From Rhodocyclaceae bacterium (GTDB lineage: Bacteria; Pseudomonadota; Gammaproteobacteria; Burkholderiales; Rhodocyclaceae), in contig JAEUNN010001066.1 in NCBI GenBank assembly GCA_016791085.1, positions 1 to 7,072 on the forward strand: a stretch of DNA of 7,072 nt. Reading direction: 5' to 3'. Under the pieces are notes generated by a model. That model had not been told where the DNA came from. It searched no databases and saw only the letters and a program-made list of their open reading frames with translations. The position numbers were made by a program, and so were the translations under genes. Below, piece by piece: positions 1 to 6,436 of the stretch (its first letter is position 1; each line of letters opens with the position of its first letter).

Positions 1-846
1 GGGCGCACGCCGGAAGCCGTGGATATGTATTTCAAGGCGCTCACACTGGCGCCCGAACGCGCCATATCGCGGCAGATGCTGGGTCAGGCCTATTCGCGGC
101 TGGGCCAGCCGGATCGTGCGCGGCAAATTTACGAACAGTGGCTGGAAGAAGAACCCGAAAACCCTGTCGCGCGCTACCTGCTTGCCGCCTGTACCGGAGT
201 AAACGTGCCTGCGCGTGCCGACGACGCCTATATCGAGCATTGTTTCGACGGCTTCGCGGAAAGTTTCGACAGCAAACTCGCTCACCTGGGCTATCGCGCG
301 CCGGAACTGGTCGCAGCCATGCTGGCCCGTTGTGTCGGCGCGCCCGCGCACAATCTGCGCATTGCCGACGCCGGCTGCGGGACCGGCCTGTGCGCGCCGC
401 TACTGGCTGCACATGCCGCGCACCTGTACGGGGTAGACCTTTCGGCCGGCATGCTGGAGCGGGCCGCCGCGCGCGGCGGCTACGACGAACTCGAAAAAGC
501 GGAATTGACCGAATACCTCGAGGCGCGGCCTGCCGCCTTCGACGTGATCGTGTCTGCCGACACCCTGGTTTATTTCGGCGCGCTGGAGCGCGTGGCAGGG
601 GCGGCCCACGCCGCGCTCGGGGCGAGCGGGTGGTTCATTTTTTCGGTCGAACGCGCAGAACCGGAACATGCTGCCGAGGGCTATAAAATCAATTATCAGG
701 GGCGCTACATGCACACTGAGCCTTATGTGCGTGCGGTGCTGCAGACCGCCGGATTTGGCGCGACCGAAATCAGACAGGAAATTTTGCGCAATGAAGGGGG
801 CTATCCCGTACATGGTCTGGTGGTGGCTGCCGCGAAGCAGGCATGA
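1..846 (+). CDS. TPR-containing class I SAM-dependent methyltransferase (5' end missing)
   Basis: The frame is open from base 1 and the first codons already read as the end of a TPR helix pair, so the true start lies upstream; the ATG at 19 is internal. Of 281 visible residues, about 1-56 are TPR: one partial repeat, then a clear one from M26 to about P56 (LGQAYSRLGQ, ARQIYEQWLEEEPENP). A Rossmann methyltransferase domain follows. Motif I is DAGCGTG (123-129), the acidic residue after beta-2 is D146 in GVDLS, motif IV is the stretch from D181 containing SADTLVYFG, and a late GRYMHTEPYV begins at G234. This arrangement matches the family described as predicted methyltransferases with TPR repeats (COG4976). 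The substrate is unknown; the TPR part suggests it binds a protein partner. It lies 211 bases upstream of vgrG on the same strand, so a link to the T6SS is possible but unproven. The methyltransferase fold is secure; the role is not. Confidence 0.9.
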   Translation, partial: GRTPEAVDMYFKALTLAPERAISRQMLGQAYSRLGQPDRARQIYEQWLEEEPENPVARYLLAACTGVNVPARADDAYIEHCFDGFAESFDSKLAHLGYRAPELVAAMLARCVGAPAHNLRIADAGCGTGLCAPLLAAHAAHLYGVDLSAGMLERAAARGGYDELEKAELTEYLEARPAAFDVIVSADTLVYFGALERVAGAAHAALGASGWFIFSVERAEPEHAAEGYKINYQGRYMHTEPYVRAVLQTAGFGATEIRQEILRNEGGYPVHGLVVAAAKQA

Positions 847-1057
847 GCGTCGGTCTGAATTGCCGGCCCGCGCGGCCGCAACGCCGCGCATCGCGCCCGG
901 CGCCGGAACTATTGCCGTGTTGGCGCCGCGCTTGTCCTGTAGCCTGAAGCAGGTGCTGCGGTGCCGCCAATGCCGGACCCGTGGTGCGGGCGCACAGGCG
1001 CGGGTTGTGCGCTCGTGGCCGATTTGCCGCCGTGCCGCCGCATAGAGGAAATGCGAC
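847..1057 (+). other. Gene-free spacer before vgrG with two GC-rich stem-loops
   Basis: I see no convincing gene here. Two inverted repeats stand out: GCGCGGC (870-876) with GCCGCGC (883-889), loop of 6; and GCGCACA (990-996) with TGTGCGC (1006-1012), loop of 9. Neither is followed by a T tract, so neither is a classic intrinsic terminator. The first lies 24 bases past the methyltransferase stop and could protect the 3' end of its mRNA. A 10-base palindrome CCGGCGCCGG is at 897-906. No good sigma-70 or sigma-54 promoter was found by eye. The vgrG ribosome binding site GAGGAA is at 1045-1050. Confidence 0.5.
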
Positions 1058-3067
1058 ATGCCTAGTTTCATAGAAATCATTACCCCCATCGGTCCCAATG
1101 TCGTGGTCGACACCGTGCGCTGGAGCGAAGCACTGTGCCGCGTACCGACCTATGAAATTACCGTCGTATCGAAAACCGGCAATGTCGATTTCAAGAAGCT
1201 CCTGGGGGGCAATCTGACCATCGGCTTTGAAATGGGCAACCGCAAGCGCCGCTATCTGAACGGTTACATCGTGGCTTATGGCGAACTGGGGGCGCAACGC
1301 AGCCGGCATTTCCCGGACAACCCGAACGCCATGGCGCACGTCTATAAGCTCACCATGGCGCCCCGGCTGTGGTTCATGTCGCGGCGATCGAATTTCCGTT
1401 TCTTCCCGGACAAAAAAGCGCGCGACGTGCTGGAAACCATGCTGTCCGAATATGGAATGCTGCACTCGCTCAAATGCACCGGCGGCACGACGGTGTGGGA
1501 ATACTGCTGCCAATATCGCGAGACGGATTTGAATTTCGTCAATCGGCTCCTGGAACAGGAGGGGCTTTACTATTTCCACAAGCACGAAAACGGCAAACAT
1601 ACCCTGGTTATCGCAGACGCGCCGTCGCAGCATGCCCCGGCAGAATTTCTGGATCAGGTCGATTACGAAGAAGGCGCCGGTGGCGTGAATATCGGCGTGG
1701 ATTTCGTGGCGAGTTGGGAAGTGCGCCATGGCGTGCAGCCGGGCAAATACACGATGGCCGATTTCGACCAACTCAAGCCTAAAACCCCCGTCGTCGCAAC
1801 GCAGGCCAAACCTTTGGGTCACGATTTCGACTCGTTCGAAATGTACGACTTTCCGGGTGACACCTGCGCCAGCGGCGACACATCCAAATACGTACGCATG
1901 CGCCTGGAAGAACTCCAGGCCGATAGCGAGGTGTACTACGGCAGCGGGCCGCTGCGCGGCATGGAGGTGGGCTGTGCCTTCCACCTCGCGCGGCATCCGA
2001 CCAAGTCCATGAACAAGCAATATCTCGTTACGGCGGCGGACTTTTATGCACGCAACAACGGCCCGGACGGCGACGGTGCGGACTTCCAGTGCAATTTCGT
2101 GGCGCTGGACGCGCGCGTGCAATATCGTGCGCCGCGCATGACGCCGCGGCCTTTCGTGCACGGACCGCAACCTGCCATCGTGGTATCCGACCCGGACAAA
2201 TACCTGCGCGTGAAGGTGAAATTTCCCTGGGCGCGCCAGGGCGAGGACACCTGCTGGGTGCGTGTGGCGCAGGAATGGGCCGGCAATCGCTACGGCGCCA
2301 TGTACATTCCGCACGTGGGCCATGAAGTCATGGTGGAGTTTTTCGAAGGCGATCCGGACCGGCCGGTCATTACCGGGCGCCTGTACAGCTCGCAGGCCAT
2401 GCCGCCCTTCGCGCTGCCGGATAACAAGACGCAAACCGGCCTGCGCACCCTGCGCGGCAACGAGCTCAAGTTCGAGGACAAGGAAGGCTCGGAAAAAATC
2501 TACATATGGGCGGTCAAGGATTACGAATCCAAGGTGGAAGAAGAACGGCTCGAAAACGTGGGCAAGGATTACCACCTCAAGGTTGCCCAGAACGAGTTCC
2601 ATACCGTCACGCAGAAATACCACCTCAAGGTGGACGGCGACATGAACACCACGGTCGCGCAGGCCATGTCGTTCAAGGCCGGCACCGACTGGGACGCCAA
2701 GGTGGGGACCAAATTTGCCACCGACGCGGGCTCGGAAATCCACCTGAAGGCCGGGGCGACCATGGTGCTCGAAGCGGGCGCCTCGCTCACGCTCAAGGTA
2801 GGCGGCAATTTCATCAACATCAATTCCGGCGGCGTGTTCATCAAAGGAACGATGGTCATGATCAATTCCGGCGGCGCTTCGGGTTCCGGCTCGGGTGCTG
2901 CGCCGGATCCGGCGGAAAAGGCCAAGGACGCCAAGGCGTCCGAGCGCGGCGAAAAGATCACACCGGCAAAACCGGAAACGCCGCCGGCCTATTCGCCCCA
3001 GGCGCAATCGCTGAAACTTGCGGAACAGACGGGCGCGCCGTTCTGCGAAGTGTGTCAGGGCAAATGA
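1058..3067 (+). CDS. vgrG: Type VI secretion spike protein VgrG
   Basis: This 669-residue protein is the trimeric spike at the tip of the T6SS Hcp tube; it carries effectors out of the cell and pierces the target. The start is set by GAGGAA seven bases before the ATG. The N-terminal phage gpD/gp27-like region is recognisable from the first residues and from the QYRETDLNFVNRLLEQEGLYYF stretch starting at residue 152. The gp5-like OB-fold follows (KYLRVKVKFPWAR near 380; IPHVGHEVMVEFFEGDPDRP at about 415-437). From about 465 to 610 are short beta-helix repeats, ending in ININSGG and MINSGG (M599 onward). The usual length for a VgrG without a fused toxin is 600-750 residues, and no enzymatic C-terminal domain is present. 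After a Gly/Ser/Ala/Pro/Lys-rich linker the protein ends in a tail with C663-E-V-C666. It is followed by a DUF4123 chaperone and a PAAR-like gene, the usual adaptor and tip partners. Confidence 0.97.
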   Translation: MPSFIEIITPIGPNVVVDTVRWSEALCRVPTYEITVVSKTGNVDFKKLLGGNLTIGFEMGNRKRRYLNGYIVAYGELGAQRSRHFPDNPNAMAHVYKLTMAPRLWFMSRRSNFRFFPDKKARDVLETMLSEYGMLHSLKCTGGTTVWEYCCQYRETDLNFVNRLLEQEGLYYFHKHENGKHTLVIADAPSQHAPAEFLDQVDYEEGAGGVNIGVDFVASWEVRHGVQPGKYTMADFDQLKPKTPVVATQAKPLGHDFDSFEMYDFPGDTCASGDTSKYVRMRLEELQADSEVYYGSGPLRGMEVGCAFHLARHPTKSMNKQYLVTAADFYARNNGPDGDGADFQCNFVALDARVQYRAPRMTPRPFVHGPQPAIVVSDPDKYLRVKVKFPWARQGEDTCWVRVAQEWAGNRYGAMYIPHVGHEVMVEFFEGDPDRPVITGRLYSSQAMPPFALPDNKTQTGLRTLRGNELKFEDKEGSEKIYIWAVKDYESKVEEERLENVGKDYHLKVAQNEFHTVTQKYHLKVDGDMNTTVAQAMSFKAGTDWDAKVGTKFATDAGSEIHLKAGATMVLEAGASLTLKVGGNFININSGGVFIKGTMVMINSGGASGSGSGAAPDPAEKAKDAKASERGEKITPAKPETPPAYSPQAQSLKLAEQTGAPFCEVCQGK

Positions 3068-3085
3068 GCATGCCGTTTGCGTCGG

Positions 3086-3105
3086 GCCGGCGCACTTGCG
3101 CCGGC
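3086..3105 (+). other. Perfect 8-bp stem-loop between vgrG and the chaperone gene
   Basis: GCCGGCGC (3086-3093) and GCGCCGGC (3098-3105) are perfect inverted repeats around the loop ACTT. The sequence after it is A-rich (GGCAAAAAAC), not T-rich, so it does not look like a terminator for + strand transcription. It lies 19 bases after the vgrG stop and could act as an mRNA-stabilising or processing element. Chance occurrence in GC-rich DNA is possible. Confidence 0.55.
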
Positions 3106-3125
3106 GGCAAAAAACATCGGGGAAG

Positions 3126-3139
3126 CGGCCCGCGGGCCG
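3126..3139 (+). other. 14-base perfect palindrome upstream of the chaperone start
   Basis: CGGCCCGCGGGCCG reads identically on both strands. As RNA it can form a five-pair stem with a CGCG loop; as DNA it could be a dyad site. It ends 22 bases before the GTG start at 3162 and just upstream of the strong purine-rich ribosome binding site, so it may affect translation of the chaperone. No known regulator site is recognised. Confidence 0.4.
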
Positions 3140-3161
3140 GTTTGCATGGAGAGGAGAGGAC

Positions 3162-3683
3162 GTGCCGGATTTGACGCGCATTCTTTGGCGCGGCGACAAC
3201 GCCGCGGTATTCGTGCTGCTGGACGGTGCCGCAACGCCCGGGCTGCTGGAGCGCCTCTATGCGCCGGACGGGCCGGAATTCGTGTGCCTGTACCGCGGCG
3301 AACTGGAGCCGGACATTGCCGAAGTTGCGCCCTATCTGGCCCGCCTGGAAAAGTCGGAAGCGTTCACCGACTGGCTGTTTTCTGGCTGGGGACAACATTG
3401 GTGCAGTTATCTGGTGGTAATGCCACAGTTCGATCTGCAGCAATTGCGCTACCATTTTCGCAAGCTCAACCGTGTGTATGGTCCGGACGCGAAACCGTTA
3501 TTGTTCCGCTACTACGACCCGCGCGTGCTGCGCAGCTTTGCGCCCACCTGCAATGCCCTGCAGCTCGCCGAACTGTTCGGTCCCGTCCAGCGCTTCCTGG
3601 TCGAAGCCGCAGACCCGGCAATTTGCCTGGAACTGAGCGTCGCGAACGGAGAACTGGTGAGCCGCGAACTTGCCGTCGCCTAG
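3162..3683 (+). CDS. DUF4123 T6SS effector-loading chaperone (Tap/TEC type)
   Basis: DUF4123 proteins are cytoplasmic adaptors that bind a T6SS effector and mount it on its cognate VgrG; they are not thought to be secreted. I chose the GTG at 3162 (173 residues) because a strong purine-rich binding site lies at 3148-3160 (AGGAG at 3152-3156, five bases away) and the family's N-terminal strand starts at once. The upstream in-frame codons to 3018 overlap vgrG and read as Arg-rich nonsense. Family marks are AVFVLLDGA near residues 15-23, CLYRGELEPDIAEVAPYL, a SGWGQHWCSYLVV stretch, the hallmark LLFRYYDPRVLR at 113-124, and a late LFGPVQRFLVEA. It is at the short end for the family, essentially one domain. 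It follows vgrG by 94 bases and precedes the PAAR-like gene by 38. The client is not evident: no toxin gene lies beside it, and the PAAR-like protein is the only adjacent candidate. Confidence 0.9.
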   Translation: MPDLTRILWRGDNAAVFVLLDGAATPGLLERLYAPDGPEFVCLYRGELEPDIAEVAPYLARLEKSEAFTDWLFSGWGQHWCSYLVVMPQFDLQQLRYHFRKLNRVYGPDAKPLLFRYYDPRVLRSFAPTCNALQLAELFGPVQRFLVEAADPAICLELSVANGELVSRELAVA

Positions 3684-3721
3684 ACGGCACGGATCAGCTA
3701 GGTCAGTAAAGGATAGACATC

Positions 3722-4111
3722 ATGGCCAATCAGGTATGCCACGGCGCCGTACTGCAATGCACCTTCGGCATGGCGCCCAGCACGCTGGTGGTACTGCCGG
3801 TGCATATGGTCATGACCAGCAATGTGCCGGCCGCAAACATCATGGACCACAAGCCCATGGTGAATATCATGCCGTTCGGCATGTGCCAGAGCCTCGCCAA
3901 TCCCACGGTGGCTGCGGCCACCGCGGCCGCGTTCGGCGTGCTCACGCCCATGCCGTGCATTCCCAACACCCCGGCGCCCTGGGTACCCGGCGCCGTCACG
4001 AACCTGCTGGATAACCAGCCGGCGCTCAATGACACATCCAAACTCATGTGCGTGTGGGCCGGGGTCATTTCGGTCAATTTTGCCGGACAGGTGACGCACC
4101 AAATCCCGTAA
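3722..4111 (+). CDS. DUF4280 PAAR-like spike-tip protein
   Basis: This 129-residue protein matches the DUF4280 (PAAR-like) family throughout: an N-terminal CHGAVLQCTFGMAPSTLVVLP (6-26), IMDHKPMVNIMPFGMCQSLANP (40-61), LTPMPCIPNTPAPWVPG (74-90) and KLMCVWAGVISV (107-118). Proteins of this type are believed to cap the VgrG trimer as a sharpened tip, sometimes fused to a toxin. Here only the tip domain is present and the protein ends soon after it. Five cysteines (C6, C13, C55, C79, C110) and H7, H28, H43 are candidate metal ligands or structural residues; ten methionines are notable for this size. There is no signal peptide. The binding site AAAGGA (3708-3713) is eight bases from the ATG. It probably shares an mRNA with the vgrG and DUF4123 genes. 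Confidence 0.92.
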   Translation: MANQVCHGAVLQCTFGMAPSTLVVLPVHMVMTSNVPAANIMDHKPMVNIMPFGMCQSLANPTVAAATAAAFGVLTPMPCIPNTPAPWVPGAVTNLLDNQPALNDTSKLMCVWAGVISVNFAGQVTHQIP

Positions 4112-4116
4112 CCGGG

Positions 4117-4141
4117 TACCGCGCGCGCCCGCGGCGCGGTA
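4117..4141 (+). other. 8-bp stem-loop just upstream of the tagH ribosome binding site
   Basis: TACCGCGC (4117-4124) and GCGCGGTA (4134-4141) are perfect inverted repeats around a nine-base GC-rich loop. The hairpin fills most of the 49-base gap between the PAAR-like gene and tagH. It stops four bases before the AGGA (4146-4149) that serves tagH. There is no T tract directly after it, so termination is unlikely; an effect on translation or mRNA processing at this junction is plausible. Confidence 0.5.
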
Positions 4142-4160
4142 ACGCAGGACAATTTTCGAG

Positions 4161-6326
4161 ATGGAACTTAGCCTCATCATCCTAGGGCCGGAACAAGCCG
4201 AGCCCAGAGAAGTCGTGTTACGCGAGCAGCAAGCCATAATAGGTCGCGATCCGGCCTGCACGGTGGTGCTGCCCGACCCCGAGAAGCACCTCTCGCGCAA
4301 TCACATCGCGATCGATTATTCGGGCACTGCCTATGTGCTCACGGTAAGTTCGCGCGTGAATGCCGTGTATGTAAACGATACGGCCTATCGCATGGGCCAG
4401 AGCGTTGCGCTGGCTGACGGGGATCGCATCTGGATGCCGCCGTACGAAATCCGCGTCAAGCTGGCGCTGCCCAGCCAGGCCGCGGCGGCGCCTCCGGCGG
4501 CTTTCGGCAATACCGGCATGTTCGATTATTCGGCCGGTTCGGCCTTCGGCCTCGCGCCAACGTCACAGGCGCCGGCCGATCCGCTCAATGTGGCCGACTT
4601 CCTGGCGCCCGCGCCGGCCGCGCCCAAGGTGGACGAGCGCGACGCATTCGAATTGCGCAATCAGCCCGCCGCAGCCGGCCCGGGTGGATTGCTGGACGGT
4701 CTGGGCGTGGCGCCGGCAGCGGATTTCGACCTGCTGCATGCCGGCAACGGCTCGCGCGCGGCGGCCAGCCCCATCGCGGCGCCGCCTCCATCCGGCCTGG
4801 ACGAGGTGTTCGATCCGGGCGCCAAATCCATCGACGACATACTCGGGGACGGTGCCGGCATGGGGGGAGGGCGGATGGGCTCACCAGTCGGTGCAAGCGG
4901 TCTGCGCGGTGTAAATCCCGTGGTTGACCTGGGCCACGATTGGGGCGGTGGCGGGGCGTCTGCGCTGGACCACGTGCACGACATCAACCTGCCCATGCAG
5001 GCGCCGCCGATATTCGGCGCCGAGGCGAATTACGCTGCGCCGGCGGGGGGGGCGCAAGCCACCAACGATACGTTTCCGGCTCGTTCCGCCAACGACGACA
5101 TACTTGCCAACCTCGACGATCTGCTGGGCGATCTGATACAACCCGGACCCGCGGCCGGCCCGGCATCCAATCCGGCGGCTGCGGCACCGGCAGCTTTCGC
5201 TCCGCCTCCGGTCGCCGCACCGGCTGCGCCGCCTGTGCGGCCGGGCAGTGCGGCGCAGGGCCTGCAGGGCGAGCCGCCCACCTTGCCGCTGGGCGCGACC
5301 GCAAGCGCAGACAATCCCTTGATCGATCTGCCGCCACCCGAGCCCGGAATTTTTGACGACATTCTGGCCGCCGAATCCGGGCAGCCCCATCAATTGCCGC
5401 CGCCCGAACCGGGCCTGTTCGACGATTTGCTGGCGCCCGCTACGCCTGCGCCGGCCGCAACCGTGCCGCCGCGACCAGCCGTCCAGCCGGCGCCCATGGC
5501 GGCCGCGGACAAAACGATTGCCTCCGCGCCAGGCGCCGCGCGTGCTGCCGCCGGCGACGCACCGGCCGCAAGCGGCGCGGCGGATCGTACGACGGTTTCG
5601 GTGCCGCAGCCGCTTCCGGCTCCCGCGCCGCCTGCGGCCCGCGCGGTGGCCCCGGACCCTAGCCACCTGGCTACCCATCCGGGCTGGGAAGTGCCGCAAA
5701 AGGCGGCGGCGCCGGACGCATCGGCCGCGGCTGCGGTCGATAAACTGCTGGCCGAATTGCTGGCAGGGCTGGGCCTGCAGAACCTGAAACTTGCGCCGGA
5801 CGAGCGCGAGCGTTTCCTGCGCAATGTGGGCGAGGTGGCGCGCGCGGCAATCGAAGGCATCATCAAGCTGTTGTCGTCGCGCAGCCTGCTCAAGCAGGAA
5901 TTGCGCGTTGCCGAGCGCACCATGCTGGCGCGGCGGGACAACAATGCGCTCAAGGTCATGGAGGATACCGATGAGGCGGTGCGCTTCCTGTTCGATCTGC
6001 GCCAGTCCATGCCGGGCGCCTTCATGTCTCCGGTGCCTTCCATCCGCGATGCCTGCGACGACCTGTGCGCGCACGAAATCGCCCTGGTGGCGGGGGTGCG
6101 CGCGGCCGTGGCGGCGTCGCTCAAGCGCTTCAATCCCGAGCAATATCAGGAACTTGCGGCCAAGAGCCCGGGCAGCCTGCTCACCAACAAGCGGGCCAGG
6201 TGCTGGGACTTGTTCGTCGCCGACTACGCCAAGATGGACGCCGAAAGTGCAGACAACATAGATCGTCTGTTCGAGCGCGATTTTTTGGCGGCGTACATGG
6301 ATCAGGTCAAGCGCCTGCGCAAATAG
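4161..6326 (+). CDS. tagH: T6SS-associated FHA-domain protein TagH
   Basis: This 721-residue protein has the two-ended layout of T6SS TagH/Fha proteins. Residues 1 to about 105 form an FHA phospho-threonine-binding domain with the expected residues G28-R29, S45-x-x-H48, N67 and N72. Residues about 106-524 are a Pro/Ala/Gly-rich linker, probably disordered, with repeated acidic-hydrophobic DD(I/L)L motifs. Residues about 525-721 match the TagH C-terminal helical domain (VGEVARAAIEGIIKLLSSRS, RRDNNALKVMED, an acidic-Asp-Asp-L-x-x-H stretch, VKRLRK at the end). In studied T6SSs, FHA proteins act in the cytoplasm with the kinase PpkA and phosphatase PppA to switch on assembly; neither partner is in this window. 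The ATG follows AGGA (4146-4149) by 11 bases, a slightly long spacing. A G8 run at 5045-5052 lies in the linker codons. tagH is often next to tssJKL, but here it closes the T6SS block. Confidence 0.93.
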   Translation: MELSLIILGPEQAEPREVVLREQQAIIGRDPACTVVLPDPEKHLSRNHIAIDYSGTAYVLTVSSRVNAVYVNDTAYRMGQSVALADGDRIWMPPYEIRVKLALPSQAAAAPPAAFGNTGMFDYSAGSAFGLAPTSQAPADPLNVADFLAPAPAAPKVDERDAFELRNQPAAAGPGGLLDGLGVAPAADFDLLHAGNGSRAAASPIAAPPPSGLDEVFDPGAKSIDDILGDGAGMGGGRMGSPVGASGLRGVNPVVDLGHDWGGGGASALDHVHDINLPMQAPPIFGAEANYAAPAGGAQATNDTFPARSANDDILANLDDLLGDLIQPGPAAGPASNPAAAAPAAFAPPPVAAPAAPPVRPGSAAQGLQGEPPTLPLGATASADNPLIDLPPPEPGIFDDILAAESGQPHQLPPPEPGLFDDLLAPATPAPAATVPPRPAVQPAPMAAADKTIASAPGAARAAAGDAPAASGAADRTTVSVPQPLPAPAPPAARAVAPDPSHLATHPGWEVPQKAAAPDASAAAAVDKLLAELLAGLGLQNLKLAPDERERFLRNVGEVARAAIEGIIKLLSSRSLLKQELRVAERTMLARRDNNALKVMEDTDEAVRFLFDLRQSMPGAFMSPVPSIRDACDDLCAHEIALVAGVRAAVAASLKRFNPEQYQELAAKSPGSLLTNKRARCWDLFVADYAKMDAESADNIDRLFERDFLAAYMDQVKRLRK
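5045..5052 (+). repeat. G8 homopolymer inside tagH
   Basis: Eight consecutive G bases encode part of A-G-G-A around residues 295-298 in the TagH linker. In the given sequence the reading frame is intact across it. Gain of one G would shift into a frame that stops at 5354-5356; loss of one would stop at 5134-5136. Either would remove the C-terminal domain. Confidence 0.85.
5328..5432 (+). repeat. Two diverged 39-bp repeats encoding LPPPEPG(I/L)FDD(I/L)L in TagH
   Basis: Bases 5328-5366 and 5394-5432 encode LPPPEPGIFDDIL (residues 390-402) and LPPPEPGLFDDLL (412-424), 22 residues apart. The proteins differ only by I/L swaps while the DNA differs at many synonymous sites, so the duplication is old and the peptide appears to be maintained by selection. 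Related DDIL/DDLL units occur earlier in the linker at residues 223-230 and 311-327. Confidence 0.8.
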
Positions 6327-6340
6327 TGCGGGTGCAGCGG

Positions 6341-6418
6341 CATTCCGTCCAACGCGCCGACGGAGTGTCCGGCCAGGAACTGGCGCGCAACGCGGGTGGC
6401 CGGGGCAAATTCGCCACC
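6341..6418 (+). other. Two stem-loops in the tagH-to-glycine-zipper gap
   Basis: CATTCCGTC (6341-6349) pairs with GACGGAGTG (6359-6367) with one G-U pair and a nine-base loop. GGTGGC (6395-6400) pairs with GCCACC (6413-6418) over a 12-base loop. The first starts 15 bases after the tagH stop and could mark the 3' end of the T6SS transcript. Neither has a following T tract, so termination, if any, would not be of the classic intrinsic type. No promoter is evident in the 110-base gap. Confidence 0.4.
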
Positions 6419-6436
6419 GGCCCGGGAGAATGCATC

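Noticed and set aside
843..947. Small ORF of 34 codons whose ATG overlaps the methyltransferase stop (ATGA)
   Set aside because: It has Arg/Pro-rich composition, no ribosome binding site and no similarity I recognise, and it contains the 870-889 stem-loop. Overlap with a stop codon is common by chance.
3086..3105. Stem-loop after vgrG as an intrinsic terminator
   Set aside because: The stem is followed by A residues, not T residues, on the + strand, and the downstream genes belong functionally with vgrG.
3018..3161. Upstream in-frame extension of the DUF4123 gene
   Set aside because: It overlaps vgrG, encodes Arg-rich sequence unlike the family, and the strong ribosome binding site at 3148-3160 points to the GTG at 3162.
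770..3199. 809-codon open frame on the minus strand opposite vgrG
   Set aside because: It mirrors the codon pattern of a GC-rich gene. The translation is Arg/His-rich with no recognisable domain, while the + strand protein is an unmistakable VgrG.
4881..6143. 420-codon open frame on the minus strand opposite tagH
   Set aside because: It is an Arg/Gly-rich shadow of the Ala/Pro-rich TagH linker and C-terminal domain, with no family resemblance.
6065..6436. Upstream in-frame extension of the glycine-zipper gene into tagH
   Set aside because: The signal peptide begins right at the ATG at 6437, preceded by GGGAG; the extension is a shadow of tagH.
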